Both the position numbers and the translations under genes were made by a program. The notes beneath the pieces are model-generated. The model saw nothing but the letters and a program-made list of their open reading frames with translations, ran no database searches and had not been told where the DNA came from. Shown here one piece after another: positions 7,860 to 16,882 of a stretch of 64,000 nt of DNA. The first letter of the stretch is position 1. Every line of letters begins with the position of its first letter. The stretch covers positions 6,507,071-6,571,070 of the forward strand of contig NZ_RRCN01000001.1 in assembly GCF_003863965.1 (NCBI RefSeq), read 5' to 3'. Source of the stretch: Paenibacillus oralis (GTDB lineage Bacteria; Bacillota; Bacilli; Paenibacillales; Paenibacillaceae).

Positions 7860-9346
7860 CGTGATTGGATGGCGTAAAATAAGTTGTGTAAGGACAGGTT
7901 AGTCTATCAAACGACAAAAAAGTAGGGTATGCTTGGGATTGCGAAGTCACCAAGGAGGAACCCTACTCAATGACAACTATACAACAAAACTCGTTCACAG
8001 AACAACTCGAAAATACAATGCAAAGTTTTCTAAAAGAAAAAATTGAAACTCTTTTAAAGGAGGAAATTAAAAATTACTTACAAGTAGAACACCCGGAAGT
8101 GGCAAACAGCCGCAACGGATATTACAGCAGGAACTGGGAAACCCGACACGGGGTGATTCCGGATCTGCAAGTGCCGCGGGATCGCCAAGGCGACTTTCAG
8201 ACGGAACTGTTCGCGCCCTACCAGCGGCGGGAAGCTTGGCTAGAGGACACGGTCATTCACATGTACAAGGGCGGGATGAGCACAAGAGACATCGCCGCCT
8301 TCATTGAAAAAATGTTTGGCGCCCAGTACTCGCCAACGACCGTGAGCAACATCACGAGCACGGTGCTGGAAGACGTTGCGGCCTGGCAGGCTCGACCGCT
8401 GGCCAAGCGTTATGCGGTCATCTATCTGGACGGGATGTACGTGAAGCTCAAGCGTCAGTCCGTCGCCAGCGAAGTCATTTATATTGCCATGGGTGTCGAT
8501 GAGGCCGGACACCGTGAGATCCTTAGCTTCAGCCTTGGCGGCAAAGAAAGCGCCAACGGGTGGAGGGATGTCCTGCGAGACCTCTACAAACGTGGCGTGC
8601 ACGAGGTGCTGCTGGGCGTATTCGATGGCTTAGCGGGACTGGAGGAGGCCTTCCGGGAAACGTATCCGCAGGCCGGCGTCCAGCGTTGCGTCACTCATAA
8701 AATGCGCAATACGCTACCGAAAATCCGCGATAAGGACAAAGCGGATTTCGTGACGGACATGAAGACGATTTACAGTGCCATGGATCGCGATGTCGCCATG
8801 GCCAATTTCGACCTCGTGCAAGCCAAGTGGGGCAAGATCTATCCGAAGGAGCTCGCGTCGTGGGAGAACGAGTTACCGGTCCTCCTTCGCTTTTACGATT
8901 TCCCAACGATGATCCACTATGCCATTTACACCTCGAACCCCATCGAGCGAACAAACAAGGAAATCCGCAAGCGGCTGCGGCCCATGAACAGTTTGACGAA
9001 CATGGATGCAGCGGAGAAAATTATTTATCTAGAGGCCCTCTCCTATAACGAACGCTGGAGCAGCCGGGTGTTGCGTGGATTCGCGGATGCAAAAACCCAG
9101 CAAGCGCTCAAAAAAATGTTTGACGAAAAATATCCCCAGGCCTGAGCCGATGCAGTCGCGTTAGCCAGGTGTGGCACACAAAGCATAGATAACAAGGACA
9201 CTTTGACAACTGGAAATGAAAAGGAAATTTTTCAGGGGGGATCCCCCCTGAAGCTTGAAAACCAATGATATCCATTGTCCCAATGGATACCCTACTTCGA
9301 ACCCTAAAAGATAATTACACAAAACTCTTGACGCTACCCGTGATTG
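7860..9346. mobile_element. Complete IS256-family insertion sequence (7868-9338) with 8-bp target duplication
   Basis: The left end GATGGCGTAAAATAAG (from 7868) and the reverse complement of the right end, GGTAGCGTCAAGAG (to 9338), are imperfect inverted repeats; both go on to a shared TTGTGTAA. CGTGATTG flanks both sides (7860-7867 and 9339-9346), the 8-bp duplication typical of IS256. The 1471-bp element is complete. It lies only 27 bp from the IS4-type element. Confidence 0.92.
7970..9145 (+). CDS. IS256-family (mutator-type) transposase
   Basis: 391 residues, the standard length of IS256 transposases. The DDE residues appear as D154 (VIYLDGMYVKLK), D219 (LLGVFDGLAGLEEAF, the mutator signature) and E326 (NPIERTNKEIRKR). 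The C(2)H-like CVTHKMRN segment precedes the catalytic Glu as in the family. ATG 7970 follows CAAGGAGGAACCC. The frame is open throughout and the terminal repeats are present, so mobility is plausible. It shares no gene with its neighbours. Confidence 0.95.
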   Translation: MTTIQQNSFTEQLENTMQSFLKEKIETLLKEEIKNYLQVEHPEVANSRNGYYSRNWETRHGVIPDLQVPRDRQGDFQTELFAPYQRREAWLEDTVIHMYKGGMSTRDIAAFIEKMFGAQYSPTTVSNITSTVLEDVAAWQARPLAKRYAVIYLDGMYVKLKRQSVASEVIYIAMGVDEAGHREILSFSLGGKESANGWRDVLRDLYKRGVHEVLLGVFDGLAGLEEAFRETYPQAGVQRCVTHKMRNTLPKIRDKDKADFVTDMKTIYSAMDRDVAMANFDLVQAKWGKIYPKELASWENELPVLLRFYDFPTMIHYAIYTSNPIERTNKEIRKRLRPMNSLTNMDAAEKIIYLEALSYNERWSSRVLRGFADAKTQQALKKMFDEKYPQA

Positions 9347-9525
9347 GCCCCTCACCCGCAAAATAGAGGAACTTTTCGGTCTTATTTTCTCGCAACGCCT
9401 GAAAAAAGCACCATTTTTGCCTGCATTCTCCAATAATAGCGGTAAAAATTTCCTCTATTTAGGCTAAACCACCTTCTACCCGTAAATAGAGCCCTTTTTT
9501 ACCGTTATTTCCGCAAGACCTCCGC
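9347..9525. repeat. Cluster of AAATAGAGG-type palindromic repeat units (family A, copy 1)
   Basis: Three units occur: AAAATAGAGGAACTTTTCGG (9361-9380, then TCTTATTTT), an inverted unit around 9434-9464 (AATAGCGGTAAAAATTTCCT then CTATTT), and GTAAATAGAGCCCTTTTTTA (9482-9501, then CCGTTATTTCC). Each unit is itself roughly palindromic. The same theme is found at 21240-21440 and 32850-33000 and, split by the two insertion sequences, at 6308-6325 and 7841-7867. No gene is seen here; the hairpins may help end recG transcription. Confidence 0.65.
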
Positions 9526-9573
9526 AATAGGACAGCCTGCTTCCTTCCCGCATCCTGAACAAAGATACAGCGG

Positions 9574-11619
<2,046 letters not shown>

Positions 11620-11665
11620 ATTGAAATCCCTCGCTTTACACACCCCATTGAACCCTTGGCGGAAA

Positions 11666-12550
11666 CTACTTGGCGGCTCCGGAAGCCGGCCACATAAACA
11701 CGGCCAAAATGCCGGGCCCCACATGCGTGCCCACCACGGCGCCGATGCTCGTGCGAACCACCTCGTGCAGTGTAAAATGCTGCGACAGCAGGTTCAGCAT
11801 TTCCGCCGCGCCTTCCGGATTTACGCCATCGCACACCGCCACGTTCAAATCTTTGCTCTCGCCGAAATCGTTCACGAACAGCTCGATCACGCGGGACAGC
11901 GCCTTTTTCCGGCCGCGGGCCCTGTCGACGGCATAAATGACGCCTTCCCGGTCCACCGACAAAATCGGCTTGATATTGAGCAAATTCCCCAAAATCGCCG
12001 CCGCCTTGCCGATCCGGCCGCCTTTTTGCAAATACTCCAGCGTATCGACGAGAAAATAGAGCCGGCGTTCCTGGCCCAAACGCTCCACTTCTTCGCGAAT
12101 CCGCTCCACCGTCGCCCCTTGCCCCGCCAGCCTGGCCGCATGAACGACCTGCAGCCCAAACCCGTAGGAAGCGCAGAGGGAGTCGATGACGGTAATGCCG
12201 GACTCTTGACCCAACTCCTCCTCAATCATCTCCTTGGCGAGCCGCGCCGATTGGTATGTACCGCTCATGCCGGAGGAGATATGGATGGAGATGATCGGCG
12301 CACCGGGATGCGCATTCAGCAGGTTTCGGTACACTTCCGCATACTGGGAAGGCGAAGTCTGCGAAGTTGTCGGCAGCTCGCGCGACTTTGTCAGTTTGTC
12401 GTAAAACTGTTCCGCGGTAATATCGACGCCTTCAACAAAAGACTGGCCGCCGAAGGCCAGCCGCATCGGCACGATATGAATGCCTAATTCCGAAGCGATG
12501 GACTGCGGAATATCAGCCGTGCTGTCCGCCACAATAACGGCCTGCCGCAT
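11666..12550 (-). CDS. fakB: DegV-family fatty-acid-binding protein (FakB)
   Basis: 294 residues. DegV/FakB proteins bind a fatty acid and present it to the kinase FakA, which makes acyl-phosphate for PlsX/PlsY. Visible family features are the N-terminal VIVADSTADIP, the TSQTSPSQY segment around residues 90-100, and HISSGMSGTYQSA (Ser at the carboxylate-binding site). ATG 12550 is preceded by AAAGGGGGGAG. It lies 47 bp downstream of fakA; this adjacency strongly supports the FakB role. In B. subtilis the DegV proteins are encoded away from fakA. The acyl-chain preference cannot be read from sequence. Confidence 0.88.
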   Translation of the reverse strand: MRQAVIVADSTADIPQSIASELGIHIVPMRLAFGGQSFVEGVDITAEQFYDKLTKSRELPTTSQTSPSQYAEVYRNLLNAHPGAPIISIHISSGMSGTYQSARLAKEMIEEELGQESGITVIDSLCASYGFGLQVVHAARLAGQGATVERIREEVERLGQERRLYFLVDTLEYLQKGGRIGKAAAILGNLLNIKPILSVDREGVIYAVDRARGRKKALSRVIELFVNDFGESKDLNVAVCDGVNPEGAAEMLNLLSQHFTLHEVVRTSIGAVVGTHVGPGILAVFMWPASGAAK

Positions 12551-12597
12551 AGGGTTCTCCCCCCTTTCCTCTATCGCCCGTTTCCTTTCCGAACCCG

Positions 12598-14367
12598 TCA
12601 GGATTCCACCGAAAACAGATAGTAGTAGATCGGTTGTCCGCCGGAGTGAACCTCCACTTCGACATCCGGATACTTGTCTTGCAGCCATGCCACAAGCCGG
12701 TCCGTCATTTCTTCCTCGGCTTCCTCGCCCGCCAGGACGGTGACGATTTCATCGCCGCCGGCCAGCATTTTGTCCAGCAGCCCCTGACAGGTTTCGATCA
12801 GCCCCTCTTCCGTAGCCACGATTTTCGCATCCGCAATGCCGATGTAATGTCCGGCCGTAATTTTCAAATCGTCGAACATCGTGTCCCGGACGGCGTACGT
12901 CACCTGCCCGGTCTTTACATGCTGCACCGCGTTCAGCATATTCGACTCGTTGACTTCCACGCTCTCTTCTTCTTGGAAAGCGAACGCTGCCGCAACCCCC
13001 TGCGGAATGCTCTTGCTCGGAACGACGATGACGCTGCGTTCCCCTTCTAGCAGATCGCGGGCCTGCTGTGCCGCTAAAATAATGTTCGAATTGTTCGGAA
13101 GCACGAACACATGCTGGGCCGAAATGGACTCGATCGCTTTTACGAAGTCCTCCGTGCTTGGATTCATCGTCTGCCCGCCGGACAAAACGGCGTCGACGCC
13201 CAGGCTGGTGAAAATGTCGGCAATGCCTTGCCCCGAAGCGACGGCGATAAATCCGTAAGGCGCCAGTTCATCGGCAGGCAATCCTGCGGGGTCCTCCGGC
13301 CGGGCCGTTTCCGCCGGAATGTCGGCGAACAGCTCCGGCATCGGGGCGGCATCCATGCCCGCGGTGAGCAGTTCGCGATGCTGCTCGCGCATGTTCAAAA
13401 TATGAATTTGCGTAATTTCGCCGTACTGCAGCGCCAAATTCAGCACATCGCCCGGCGTTTTGGAATGGACATGCACCTTGATGATTTCGTCGTCAGCGAT
13501 CACGATAATGGAATCCCCATTAAGTGACAGCGCTTTCCGGAACTGCTCCTCGTCAAAAATAGCCCCCTGCACGCCGCCAAGCTTACGGTTGATAAAAAAC
13601 TCCATGTCGTATAAGAACTCGATATCCTCGGTTTCCAGCTTGGCTTGGGCCGAAACGGGCGCGTGCACCGCAGCCGCCGGAGCAGGCTGGCGGATTTCGG
13701 GAGCTGCGGCCTTAAACGGAGCTTGTCCTTGCCATGCTTCAGCAGAGCCTTCGCCCGACAGCCACTCCATAAACCCTTCATAAATATACACAAGTCCTTG
13801 ACCGCCCGAATCGACGACGCCAACCTGTTTCAGCACGGGCAGCAATTCCGGCGTTCCGGCGAGAGCTTCCTTGGCTTTGGCCAGCACCTCGCCCATGAGC
13901 TCCGTGACATCATGAGTTCTTCTCGCGTAAAAAACCGCGTGTTTGGCCGCTTCCTTCGCCACCGTCAAAATCGTTCCTTCCACCGGCTTCACTACCGCTT
14001 TATAAGCCGTATCCACGCCGCTCTGCAGGGCGGAGGCGAATTGAATCGTATTCAGTTCCTCCAACGAGGCGACATGGCGGCTGAAACCGCGGAACAGCTG
14101 GGACAAGATAACGCCGGAGTTCCCGCGGGCGCCCATGAGCAAACCTTTGGACAAGGTTCCCGCTCTGCTGCCCACACCTCCCGTTCCGCTATGCTGCAAT
14201 TCGGTTACGCCAGCCGTCATCGTCAAATTCATATTCGTACCGGTGTCCCCGTCGGGAACCGGGAATACATTCAGGGAATTGACGTGCTCCGCATGCTCCG
14301 ACAGCCGCTTTGCACCGGCTAACACCATGGCGGTAAAATCAGTTCCATTTAAAGAACGCTTACTCAA
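12598..14367 (-). CDS. fakA: Fatty acid kinase subunit A (DAK2/DegV-kinase family, YloV)
   Basis: 589 residues. FakA phosphorylates FakB-bound fatty acids. The N-terminal DAK2 ATP-binding domain (about 1-200) carries PVPDGDTGTNM, the divalent-metal and nucleotide motif, then GARGNSGVILSQ and VDSGGQGL. The middle domain and C-terminal DegV-like domain (about 270-589) complete the standard architecture. A low-complexity A/P linker lies around 208-240. It begins with TTG 14367 after AAGGGGAATTCTCA. In B. subtilis the asp23-like gene yloU precedes it; here that gene is missing and rpmB is divergent. Confidence 0.93.
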   Translation of the reverse strand: MSKRSLNGTDFTAMVLAGAKRLSEHAEHVNSLNVFPVPDGDTGTNMNLTMTAGVTELQHSGTGGVGSRAGTLSKGLLMGARGNSGVILSQLFRGFSRHVASLEELNTIQFASALQSGVDTAYKAVVKPVEGTILTVAKEAAKHAVFYARRTHDVTELMGEVLAKAKEALAGTPELLPVLKQVGVVDSGGQGLVYIYEGFMEWLSGEGSAEAWQGQAPFKAAAPEIRQPAPAAAVHAPVSAQAKLETEDIEFLYDMEFFINRKLGGVQGAIFDEEQFRKALSLNGDSIIVIADDEIIKVHVHSKTPGDVLNLALQYGEITQIHILNMREQHRELLTAGMDAAPMPELFADIPAETARPEDPAGLPADELAPYGFIAVASGQGIADIFTSLGVDAVLSGGQTMNPSTEDFVKAIESISAQHVFVLPNNSNIILAAQQARDLLEGERSVIVVPSKSIPQGVAAAFAFQEEESVEVNESNMLNAVQHVKTGQVTYAVRDTMFDDLKITAGHYIGIADAKIVATEEGLIETCQGLLDKMLAGGDEIVTVLAGEEAEEEMTDRLVAWLQDKYPDVEVEVHSGGQPIYYYLFSVES

Positions 14368-14561
14368 TGAGAATTCCCCTTCCTAGCTTGATCCACGTAC
14401 GCTTGGACGGCGGGTAATCACATACAACGGCCTTGATCTTGATTCGGCCGGACCCGGGTCCAACAATCTCGCAAAAGCAATAATATAAAAGATGATGAAA
14501 TTATTATGGACTAAACCATATTGTACTATAAGAACACGTAGAAATAAACTTTAACGATCTG

Positions 14562-14591
14562 TTGACGCAGCTTTTTTTACTGTGATATTAT
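14562..14591 (+). promoter_or_regulatory. sigma-A promoter of rpmB
   Basis: TTGACG (14562-14567) and TATTAT (14586-14591) with an 18-bp spacer, about 85 bp upstream of rpmB. The rest of the 14368-14676 gap is AT-rich and must also hold the divergent fakA promoter; no gene is seen in it. Confidence 0.7.
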
Positions 14592-14676
14592 ATATAAGTA
14601 TTGTTTTATGCGGTTCCCATGGAGAAATCAAACCGTTATATTCAAGACAGGTGTATTGGAACAGGAGGTGTAATGA

Positions 14677-14865
14677 ATGGCTCGCAAATGTTATGTGACT
14701 GGTAAAAAGCCAGGCAGCGGTAACCATGTATCTCACGCAAACAATCGCAATCGGCGCTCTTGGGGCGTAAACGTGCAAAAGGTCCGGATCTTGGTAGACG
14801 GCAAACCGAAGCGCGTATACGTCAGCACTCGGGCTTTGAAATCCGGTAAAGTGACCCGCGTGTAA
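14677..14865 (+). CDS. rpmB: 50S ribosomal protein L28
   Basis: 62 residues. A component of the large ribosomal subunit. It begins MARKCYVTGKKPGSGN and ends VSTRALKSGKVTRV, typical of bacterial L28. It has a single cysteine, so it belongs to the zinc-independent form. ATG follows ACAGGAGGTGTAA. It is transcribed alone, on the plus strand, between its own promoter and terminator, in the same spot between spoVM and fakA as in Bacillus. Confidence 0.97.
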   Translation: MARKCYVTGKKPGSGNHVSHANNRNRRSWGVNVQKVRILVDGKPKRVYVSTRALKSGKVTRV

Positions 14866-14887
14866 TGTCGGGACGAGACATATAGAC

Positions 14888-14920
14888 AAAAAGCACCTTT
14901 TTTATGGAGGTGCTTTTTTT
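14888..14920 (+). terminator. rpmB terminator
   Basis: AAAAAGCACC (14888-14897) pairs with GGTGCTTTTT (14909-14918), followed by more T. The A/T symmetry could also stop transcripts coming from spoVM on the minus strand. Confidence 0.9.
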
Positions 14921-15053
14921 CATGCGTTTTTTTGCCCGGAAGTCTTGGGAAATCACCGATCGAAGCCATCAGCCAAAGGGCCCTTTCGTGAATGGCCGGC
15001 GGGAACCGCTAGGGGCGGGCCCTTCGCTCCTCAGGCGGCCTGCGGGCCGCCCT

Positions 15054-15134
15054 CTAGTTTTTGTGAAACGTATTTAGAACGGCTTTGACGAATCCTCCCA
15101 AAAACTTAGGCAGCTTGAATGTGTAAAATTTCAT
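15054..15134 (-). CDS. spoVM: Stage V sporulation protein M
   Basis: A 26-residue ORF, MKFYTFKLPKFLGGFVKAVL then NTFHKN, preceded by GGGGAGGGTGAACG. It is an amphipathic helix peptide that marks the curved forespore outer membrane and anchors SpoIVA to start coat and cortex assembly. The helix-breaking proline at position 9, needed for curvature sensing in B. subtilis, is present. Position between rpe and rpmB agrees with the Bacillus order, although thiN, which lies between rpe and spoVM there, is absent. It proves that the organism, or its recent ancestor, makes endospores. A GC-rich hairpin without T run lies just downstream (15034-15053). Confidence 0.93.
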   Translation of the reverse strand: MKFYTFKLPKFLGGFVKAVLNTFHKN

Positions 15135-15210
15135 CGTTCACCCTCCCCATCGTGCTCATGCTCACCCATATTCTATGTTCGATTTCATTCACCCGTGTAT
15201 TCCCGCCACA

Positions 15211-15246
15211 AAAAAAAGGTTACATGAGAACCCTGCTCATGTAACC
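15211..15246 (-). terminator. Terminator after rpe
   Basis: On the minus strand GGTTACATGAG pairs with CTCATGTAACC (11 bp, 15218-15228 with 15236-15246), followed by eight T residues. It ends the prpC-prkC-rsgA-rpe transcript and separates it from spoVM. Confidence 0.9.
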
Positions 15247-15270
15247 CATTGTATGCGCAGCTTTTGGCGC

Positions 15271-15942
15271 CTATGCCAAACCGGCCAGGCTCTCGCGGAT
15301 TTCTCCGATCGCCGCGCGGCGGTCGGCCTGGCCAAACACGGCGTTGCCGGCGACGAGCACATCCGCCCCCGCTTCCACGACGAGCGGCGCCGTCGCAGCG
15401 GAAATGCCTCCATCCACCTCGATCCGCAAATCCGTCAAGCCAAGCTCGTCTTTCCATGCTTTCAGCTGGCGGATTTTGCGCAGCGTTCCCGGAATGAACG
15501 CCTGCCCGCCAAATCCCGGATTCACGGTCATCACCAGCACGAGATCAACGTCTTCCAGCACCTCGCGGACCGCCGAAGCCGGCGTGGCCGGATTGATCGC
15601 TACCCCCGCCTTGACGCCCTGCTCTTTGATCAGGTGCAGCACGCGGTGCAGATGAACACAGGCCTCGGCATGCACGGTAATGAGGTGAGCGCCCGCCCCC
15701 GCAAACGCAGGAACGTATTCCTCCGGCTTCTCGATCATTAAATGGACGTCCAGCGGCAGCTTCGTCATGGGCGCGATCGCCCCCATGACGAGCGGGCCGA
15801 ACGTCAGATTCGGGACGAAATGGCCGTCCATCACGTCGACATGCAGCCAGTCGGCTCCCCCGCGCTCCACGTCGGCGACCTCTTCACCCAGCTTGGCAAA
15901 ATCCGCCGACAGGATCGACGGTGCAATGTAAATTGGATTCAT
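15271..15942 (-). CDS. rpe: Ribulose-phosphate 3-epimerase
   Basis: 223 residues. Interconverts ribulose-5-phosphate and xylulose-5-phosphate in the pentose phosphate pathway. TIM-barrel signatures: IAPSILSADFAKL, HVDVMDGHFVPN (metal-binding His and catalytic Asp), DVHLMIEKPE, MTVNPGFGGQ and EVDGGI (second catalytic Asp). The start has GGAGGTATTAGCCGC upstream; the gene begins 4 bp after the rsgA stop codon, so the two are co-translated. Confidence 0.97.
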   Translation of the reverse strand: MNPIYIAPSILSADFAKLGEEVADVERGGADWLHVDVMDGHFVPNLTFGPLVMGAIAPMTKLPLDVHLMIEKPEEYVPAFAGAGAHLITVHAEACVHLHRVLHLIKEQGVKAGVAINPATPASAVREVLEDVDLVLVMTVNPGFGGQAFIPGTLRKIRQLKAWKDELGLTDLRIEVDGGISAATAPLVVEAGADVLVAGNAVFGQADRRAAIGEIRESLAGLA

Positions 15943-15946
15943 GCGG

Positions 15947-16849
15947 CTAATACCTCCGTTTTTTCTCTTTCATTTCTTCCTGGAACTGCACGTAATGCTC
16001 GTAGCGGCTCGCAGCGATGTCTCCCCGGTCCGCCGCTTCCCTGACCTTGCAGCCGGGCTCGTGCAGATGGCTGCAGCCGCGGAATTTGCACGCTTCGGCG
16101 TATTCCGCAAACTCGCGGAAGCAGCCGGACAGCTCTTCAACGCCGAGCTCGAGGAAGTCGAGTTGGCTGAAACCCGGCGTATCGGCCACGTATCCGCCGT
16201 TTTCCAGCTCGATCAGCTCCACATGGCGCGTCGTATGGCGGCCGCGGCCCAGCTTCAGGCTGATTTCGCTCGTTTCCAGCGAAAGCCCCAGCATCGCGTT
16301 CAGCAGCGACGATTTGCCGACGCCCGACTGCCCGGAGAACACGCTGATCTCGCCGGCAAGCCGCGATTTAACTTCCTCCGTCCCGGACCCGGTGGCGGAG
16401 CTTGTGACGATCACCTCATAACCGATCGAGCGGTATAGCTCTTGAACCCGGAGGATGCTCTCCGAGGCATCCTCTTCCTCTTCGTTCAGCAAATCCCCCT
16501 TGGTCAAACAAATCAGCGTCTTAAGACCGGCATGCTCGATATGCACCAGGAACTTGTCCAAAAGCGGCAAATTGAGGTCCGGCTCCCGCAAGGAGAAGAG
16601 CAGCACCGCAAGTTTGGCGTTGGCGATCGGCGGACGAATCAGCTCCGTCTCGCGCGGCAAAATTTCGTCCACCGTGCCCTCTCCGTTTTCCGTCGGGGTA
16701 TAAATAACGTGGTCCCCGACGAGTGGAGTAACTCCCTTTTTTTTGAATATGCCCCGGCCCCGGCACTGCACATAACCTTCCGGGGCCGCCTGGGCGGGTT
16801 TCACGTAATAGTATCCGCTTAATGCCTTCACGATTAAGCCTTCCGGCAT
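15947..16849 (-). CDS. rsgA: Small-subunit ribosome biogenesis GTPase RsgA
   Basis: 300 residues. A GTPase that checks 30S subunit maturation; in B. subtilis (CpgA/YloQ) it is also a PrkC substrate. The GTPase motifs are circularly permuted as in the family: TKGD (G4) comes before the P-loop FSGQSGVGKSSL (G1) and DTPG (G3). An N-terminal OB fold and a C-terminal zinc site (CKFRGCSHLHEPGC) are present. It sits directly after prkC, 33 bp away, with GAGGG upstream of ATG. Confidence 0.96.
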   Translation of the reverse strand: MPEGLIVKALSGYYYVKPAQAAPEGYVQCRGRGIFKKKGVTPLVGDHVIYTPTENGEGTVDEILPRETELIRPPIANAKLAVLLFSLREPDLNLPLLDKFLVHIEHAGLKTLICLTKGDLLNEEEEDASESILRVQELYRSIGYEVIVTSSATGSGTEEVKSRLAGEISVFSGQSGVGKSSLLNAMLGLSLETSEISLKLGRGRHTTRHVELIELENGGYVADTPGFSQLDFLELGVEELSGCFREFAEYAEACKFRGCSHLHEPGCKVREAADRGDIAASRYEHYVQFQEEMKEKKRRY

Positions 16850-16882
16850 AAATGCAGGCCCTCGCTTTCATCTCGGTTTGCC

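Noticed and set aside
14380..14520. In-frame extension or remnant of an asp23 gene upstream of fakA
   Set aside because: The minus strand reads about 45 codons before a stop, but the translation has no Asp23 resemblance and no ribosome site.
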